From Clostridium gallinarum (lineage in GTDB: Bacteria; Bacillota; Clostridia; Clostridiales; Clostridiaceae), in the NCBI RefSeq assembly GCF_014836325.1, contig NZ_JACSQZ010000015.1, positions 1 through 63,724 of the forward strand: a DNA stretch of 63,724 nt, given 5' to 3'. The stretch's first letter is position 1. Every line of letters begins with the position of its first letter. The notes below the pieces were generated by a model. It ran no database searches, was not told the DNA's origin, and saw only the letters and a program-made list of their open reading frames with translations. A program made the position numbers and the translations under genes. Positions 60,226 to 63,724 of the stretch are shown here, piece after piece.

Positions 60226-61067
60226 TTGAGGACGAAGTGCTCAATAGCTTTGCCTACTCCGTCTTTTTCGTTGCTGTCTGTTATATAATCAGCTTCTTTT
60301 TTTATTAATTCTAAGCCGTTTCCCATGGCTACTCCAATTCCTGCGAATTTTATCATTGAAAGATCATTTTCTGAGTCTCCTATACACATAACTTCTGAGG
60401 GATTTATGTTTAAACTTTTAGCGTAGTATTCTACAGCTTTTCCTTTTGAAACTTCACCTGACATAATTTCAAAGTTGTTATGTCCAGAGCTAACTACATG
60501 AACTTTGTCTCCTAAGACTTTTTTTAATTCTTCTTTAGCAGTCCAAAGATTTTCTTTGTTTTCTCTTTCTTCAATAACAATTCCTTTTAAAATAGTTCCG
60601 TTAAAGTTTTTGATAGTATCAATAAAATTATCAGTATCTACTAAAAACTTAACTTTTTTATCCTCTGATAAATCTTTATTCATAATATAATAAGCATGAG
60701 TTTCTGGTACTTCAGTTTCTCTAATTAAAGTATCCCAGCTATTAAAAGTAATAGTTAAACCATATTTTTTTATAATATTATAAATTTCTAAAACTAAATC
60801 AAGAGAAAGAGAACTTTCTAAGATAGCTTTATCATAATGATTAGTTTTTATATAAGCTCCATTAGAAGATATTACAGCAGTATCTATACCAATCATATCA
60901 GAATAATATCTTGCAGAAGAAAATAATCTTCCAGTAGTTATAGCAATGTTTACTCCAAGTTCACTTGCTTTTCTTAGGGCTTCTTTATTTCTTTCACTAA
61001 CTTCATGTTTGCTATTTAATAATGTACCATCCATATCAATACATATTAGTTTAATATTATTTTTCAC
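60201..61067 (-). CDS. HAD superfamily phosphatase, Cof type
   Basis: 288 residues. ICIDMDGTLLNS, ITTGR and CIGDSENDLSMIKFAGIGVA are the conserved HAD motifs with a Cof-type cap. GTG 61067 is 7 nt after GGGAGG and is preferred to TTG 61082, which overlaps that site. It is a relative of the HAD gene at 33657. The C-terminal tail derives from the heptad-repeat arm, showing that the repeat has been captured as coding sequence. Confidence 0.88.
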   Translation of the reverse strand: MKNNIKLICIDMDGTLLNSKHEVSERNKEALRKASELGVNIAITTGRLFSSARYYSDMIGIDTAVISSNGAYIKTNHYDKAILESSLSLDLVLEIYNIIKKYGLTITFNSWDTLIRETEVPETHAYYIMNKDLSEDKKVKFLVDTDNFIDTIKNFNGTILKGIVIEERENKENLWTAKEELKKVLGDKVHVVSSGHNNFEIMSGEVSKGKAVEYYAKSLNINPSEVMCIGDSENDLSMIKFAGIGVAMGNGLELIKKEADYITDSNEKDGVGKAIEHFVLNSNEECKM

Positions 61068-61225
61068 TTTACTACCTCCCAAGAAAAAATAATTCCTATA
61101 ACTAGTATAGTCTAAAACTTAAGAAAATAAAAATTTAAAAATAAAAGATTTATATGTCAGAATTTGCGATAGAAAATAATATTCAAAAGAACATACGTTT
61201 GATATAATGAAAACATAAATAATAG

Positions 61226-61264
61226 AAGGGGGGAGTAACTGCTAAATAGCAGCTACGAAAATTT
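61226..61264 (+). promoter_or_regulatory. Shine-Dalgarno - hairpin - start codon arrangement
   Basis: A very strong ribosome binding site (AAGGGGGGAG, 61226-61235) is about 29 nt from the ATG at 61265, too far for normal use. Between them, GTAACTGCT-aaat-AGCAGCTAC (61235-61256, one A/C mismatch) forms a hairpin. If looped out, the effective spacing becomes about 8 nt. A TATAAT at 61203-61208 lies just upstream. Confidence 0.6.
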
Positions 61265-61816
61265 ATGAGAAATTTAATAATTAAAGCAAGACAGGAAGAC
61301 AAAAAAGCTTTAGAAGAAATAATAGAAAAATTTAGACCTCTTATTAACAACACGGCAATTAGTTTTTATATCTATGGACATGATTCAGATGACATCAAGC
61401 AAATAGCAATATTAAGTATTATAAATGCAATAAACAAGTTTGACATAACAAAAGAAGAGTTATTTACAGCCTATGTAAAAAAATGCGTAAAAAACTCTAT
61501 GTATAAAGAAATAGAAAAAGCAACAAAGGTTTATTACAAAGACAAAGAATCCAAAGAAATATCACAGCTTCTAGAAGAAAAGGATATAATAAGTGATGAG
61601 CTTAGCTTACAAGATAAATTCATAAAAAAAGAAGAAAAACAAAATTTAGAAAAGGCTATAAGCTTATTAGAAGATACCGAAAGAAAGCTACTTAAAGAAC
61701 TATATGTAGAGAACAAAACCTTAGCAGACTACGCAAAAGAAAACAATATAGAATATCATAAAGTAAGATATATTAAAGAAACTACAATAAAAAAACTAAA
61801 AATACTTTTAAAATAA
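61265..61816 (+). CDS. Sigma-70-like factor (TcdR/UviA-like small type)
   Basis: 183 residues. The N-terminal half resembles sigma region 2 (DDIKQIAILSIINAINKFD) and the C-terminal half a region-4-like helix-turn-helix (LADYAKENNIEYHKVRYIKE and then a Lys-rich tail). Such small sigma-like proteins in clostridia (group V: TcdR, UviA, BotR) control toxins or bacteriocins, but many orphan members are uncharacterised. The target here is unknown. Only ATG 61265 fits the frame. Confidence 0.72.
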   Translation: MRNLIIKARQEDKKALEEIIEKFRPLINNTAISFYIYGHDSDDIKQIAILSIINAINKFDITKEELFTAYVKKCVKNSMYKEIEKATKVYYKDKESKEISQLLEEKDIISDELSLQDKFIKKEEKQNLEKAISLLEDTERKLLKELYVENKTLADYAKENNIEYHKVRYIKETTIKKLKILLK

Positions 61817-61821
61817 ATTAA

Positions 61822-61868
61822 AAAAGGATGTAATTTACTCTTGATAATGAAGTAAATTACATCCTTTT
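61822..61868. terminator. Bidirectional terminator between convergent sigma-like genes
   Basis: An 18-bp perfect stem (61822-61839, AAAAGGATGTAATTTACT, with 61851-61868) has T-runs on both strands. Confidence 0.9.
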
Positions 61869-61915
61869 ATCTATTATATATTAAATATTTTTTGAGTTTT
61901 CAATCCTTAGTTAAT

Positions 61916-61985
61916 AAGTGTTAAAATATCATAGCAAGGTGACTTGGAGCTTGTGACGGAACCTGGATATGATATTTTAACACTT
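61916..61985 (+). repeat. Hairpin repeat, copy R13 (type 2)
   Basis: Perfect 18-bp stem (61916-61933 with 61968-61985), inner AGGT/ACCT, core GACTTGGAGC-tt-GTGACGGA. It ends 2 nt from the stop codon of the minus-strand sigma-like gene. A worn linker (TTTTCAATCCTTAG) precedes it. Confidence 0.87.
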
Positions 61986-61987
61986 TT

Positions 61988-62557
61988 TTAAGGTCTCAAA
62001 AGAAATTTAAGCTTTTGTAAGGTTCTTATTTTTAATTTGCTACAGTAGTAGTAATCTTTATTTCTTAGTCTACAGTATTTGCTTAGGTTTGCTTTATCGT
62101 TTTTTATATATAAGAAGGTTAGTATATCTTGTTCTTCTTGATCTAGCTTTTTAAAGGCTTCAATTATTTCTATATTTGAAAAGTCTTTAATTATTGAATA
62201 TTCAATGTTAACTTTCTCATCTATTAAGCTATCTACAATTTCAATATCTGAATCTTTACAGAAGTTATTTAAACTAACTTCTTCATTATATTTAATTTCA
62301 CTTCTTAAAATTGAAATATACCCATTTTTAATACTCCAAAGAGCATAAGATGAAAAGCTTTGTGTACCTCTTGATAAATCATATAGTTTTATAGCTTTAA
62401 GTAAATTCATAATTCCTATTTGCACTAAGTCTTCAAAAGTTCTGTTTTTTAAGAAGATTTTTTTGCTTTCTTTAATGATTAAAGGATAGTACATATTTAT
62501 AATTTCCTCCTTAGCATTATAGTTATTATTTTTAGCTTCAATTAATAATTTCTCCAT
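61988..62557 (-). CDS. Sigma-70-like factor, second copy
   Basis: 189 residues. A good sigma region 2 is visible: FEDLVQIGIMNLLKAIKLYD and then SFSSYALWSIKNGYISILR, with a region-4-like end (KANLSKYCRLRNKDYYYC...KLKFLLRP). It is convergent with, and distantly similar to, the sigma-like gene at 61265. GGAGGT lies upstream on the minus strand. The pair may be regulators of nearby surface or capsule genes, but nothing in the sequence proves this. Confidence 0.78.
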   Translation of the reverse strand: MEKLLIEAKNNNYNAKEEIINMYYPLIIKESKKIFLKNRTFEDLVQIGIMNLLKAIKLYDLSRGTQSFSSYALWSIKNGYISILRSEIKYNEEVSLNNFCKDSDIEIVDSLIDEKVNIEYSIIKDFSNIEIIEAFKKLDQEEQDILTFLYIKNDKANLSKYCRLRNKDYYYCSKLKIRTLQKLKFLLRP

Positions 62558-62894
62558 AATATACCTCCAAAAAAAGTTTATTTATAAAGAAATATCCTTT
62601 AAAAAGATAAATTGAGAAAAAATATATGTTTATTTTCTTATGAGAAAATATGGAATTTATAAGGGGGAATTTTGAGTTAATTAAAAAATGAATTAAATAT
62701 TAGGAAAAAGTATATAAATAGTGTGGTAATAATAGGGGGAAAATGATTATTTAATTTGGATATATTTAAATAATAAAAAATAAGTAAAAAAATTAAACTT
62801 TTTTGTAAAAAAAAGTAGGACGAAAGTATTAGTATAATAAGGAAAAAAGTCCTATAATGTGAAAGTGATTAATTATGGAAATTGGGGGAGAATA
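62558..62894. promoter_or_regulatory. Divergent intergenic region
   Basis: AT-rich 337-nt gap between the divergent sigma-like and CpsB-like genes. Two TATAAT boxes are seen (62833-62838 and 62853-62858) without good -35 elements, plus a TAGGAC...GTCCTA stem (62816-62821 with 62849-62854) spanning the first. No gene is evident. A non-standard promoter read by a small sigma factor is conceivable but not shown. Confidence 0.4.
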
Positions 62895-63614
62895 ATGTTT
62901 GTAAGTTTAATCTTAAAAGATTTTATTATAGAAAGTAAATTTAATGTTATTAATATATTAGAAAAAGTAGAGGAAGCAAAGTCTCTAGGAATAAAAAAGT
63001 TGGTTATTGCACCAGTTTATTATGATGAAGAATCTAAAACTTCAATAAAGGAAGTAGAGGAAATTATAAATGATTTAAATTCTTATTTAGAAGAAAAAAA
63101 AGAAGATATAAAATTATATCCAGCCAACTTAATTAGGGATAATTATGAAAGTGTCAAAAAATTTATAGATGGTACATTAGGGAGTATAAATGGGACAAGG
63201 TACATTTTGTTAAATGCTGATGAGAGTATGGATTTAAAAGAGTTAATAGAAGTAATTTATGAATTTAAATTAAGAAATTATATACCTATAATTGTGGCTC
63301 CAGAAAGAATTAAAGAAATAACTGATAATTATAAAAATATAAAAAAGATAAGTGAAGAAGGATGTCTTTTTCAATTAGATATAGCAAGTATTAACGGAGA
63401 ATATGGAAAGCAAGTTTTAAAAACTTCAAAAGCTTTAAAGAAAAAGGGAATCTATAGTTTTATAGGATTTAAAGATAAAATTAGGAAGCAAGAGATTAAT
63501 AAAGATTTAGAAATTATATCCAAAAAAGGATTAGCAATATTGTTAAAGAATCAAGAAATAAATAGAAAACAAGAAAATAAGAGAAAAAAAAGAAAATTAT
63601 TTATGAAAGTATAA
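62895..63614 (+). CDS. CpsB/YwqE-like PHP phosphatase homologue lacking metal ligands
   Basis: 239 residues. The order of segments follows the CpsB/CapC tyrosine-phosphatase family: SLGIKKLVIAPVYYDEESK, LNSYLEEKKEDIKLYPANL, RYILLNADESMDLKELI, YEFKLRNYIPIIVAPERIKE, EEGCLFQLDIASINGEYGK and YSFIGFKDKIRK. The usual ligands are gone: the N-terminal DxHxH segment is replaced, TPH is APV, HPER is APER, and the final TDAH is FKDK. It is therefore likely an inactive regulator of a tyrosine kinase. ATG 62895 with GGGGGAG is chosen. A Lys/Arg-rich tail ends the protein. Confidence 0.72.
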   Translation: MFVSLILKDFIIESKFNVINILEKVEEAKSLGIKKLVIAPVYYDEESKTSIKEVEEIINDLNSYLEEKKEDIKLYPANLIRDNYESVKKFIDGTLGSINGTRYILLNADESMDLKELIEVIYEFKLRNYIPIIVAPERIKEITDNYKNIKKISEEGCLFQLDIASINGEYGKQVLKTSKALKKKGIYSFIGFKDKIRKQEINKDLEIISKKGLAILLKNQEINRKQENKRKKRKLFMKV

Positions 63615-63724
63615 AAAATAAATATAAAAAATAAATGTAAACAAAGTATTAACGCTATTTAATTTTTTTAATCAAAATAAAATTATATTAGAAAAGAATG
63701 TGAAAAATATATAGAGTATATATC

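Overview
The window is AT-rich DNA with short intergenic gaps, strong AGGAGG-type ribosome binding sites, frequent TTG/GTG starts and a gene content (metNIQ under an S-box, YhgE/Pip, CWB2 cell-wall protein, FecCD uptake, prfC, UviA/TcdR-like sigma-type proteins) that points to a Clostridium sensu stricto (Firmicutes) chromosome. No tRNA, rRNA, CRISPR array, prophage or intact insertion sequence was found. Most genes lie on the + strand.

Layout. 0.3-4.1 kb: two adjacent membrane c-di-GMP enzymes with amino-acid-binding-type sensor domains (an EAL phosphodiesterase and a GGDEF cyclase). 4.2-12.9 kb: a YhgE/Pip exporter-like protein behind a promoter with twin operators, an MFS transporter, a phosphodiesterase/pyrophosphatase-type hydrolase, a Cache-GGDEF-EAL protein and a pair of tiny paralogous proteins. 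13.1-27.4 kb: a carbohydrate locus that I read as uptake and breakdown of acetylated beta-manno/glucomanno-oligosaccharides: ManA, two paralogous GntR/UTRA regulators, a GH1 enzyme, two SGNH esterases (CE17-like and CE2-like), a GH130 phosphorylase, an ABC importer without its ATPase, a DUF624 protein, the C-terminal remnant of a GH113-like mannanase, and two ROK sugar kinases. 27.6-31.8 kb: SAM-I riboswitch, metN-metI-metQ and an M20 amidohydrolase. 31.8-38.4 kb: two membrane proteins, a HAD phosphatase, an oxidoreductase and a compatible-solute type ABC system with a permease-binding protein fusion. 38.8-43.5 kb: a P-loop ATPase, two separate MNT/HEPN nucleotidyltransferase pairs and many repeats. 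41.9-48.7 kb: AraC regulator and a Fur-boxed ferric-siderophore uptake operon with an MFS exporter. 49-54.7 kb: prfC, a collapsed acyltransferase remnant, a cell-wall glucosaminidase with CWB2 repeats and a lipoprotein gene with an internal stop. 54.8-61.1 kb: sugar-nucleotide genes (two DegT aminotransferases, a UDP-HexNAc dehydrogenase), a Wzy/ligase-type membrane protein and a HAD phosphatase. 61.3-63.6 kb: two convergent sigma-like genes and a CpsB-like protein that has lost its metal ligands.

The most unusual signal is not a gene. About a dozen copies (plus several fragments) of a ~70-nt hairpin with a conserved interior core, GACTTGGAGC-(2-4 nt)-GCGACGGA, are spread through the window, all intact copies in the same orientation. 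At least three different outer stem sequences carry the same core, and the short stem beneath the core covaries (AGGT/ACCT, AGTC/GACT, GT/AC, GC/GC). On the + strand the core can form tandem G.A pairs flanked by G-C and G.U pairs, as in a structured RNA. Several copies are preceded by a second hairpin (GGAAAT.../...ATTTCC) and a conserved linker containing CAGTTTG, giving a ~135-180 nt module. Four copies end 0-5 nt from the stop codon of an opposing gene; others sit just upstream of start codons. I do not recognise this family. A second family, modules with arms of degenerate 7-nt periodic sequence bracketing terminators, also recurs.

Starts were adjusted where the ribosome binding site decides them; several longest open frames begin inside the hairpin repeats and are clearly over-extended.
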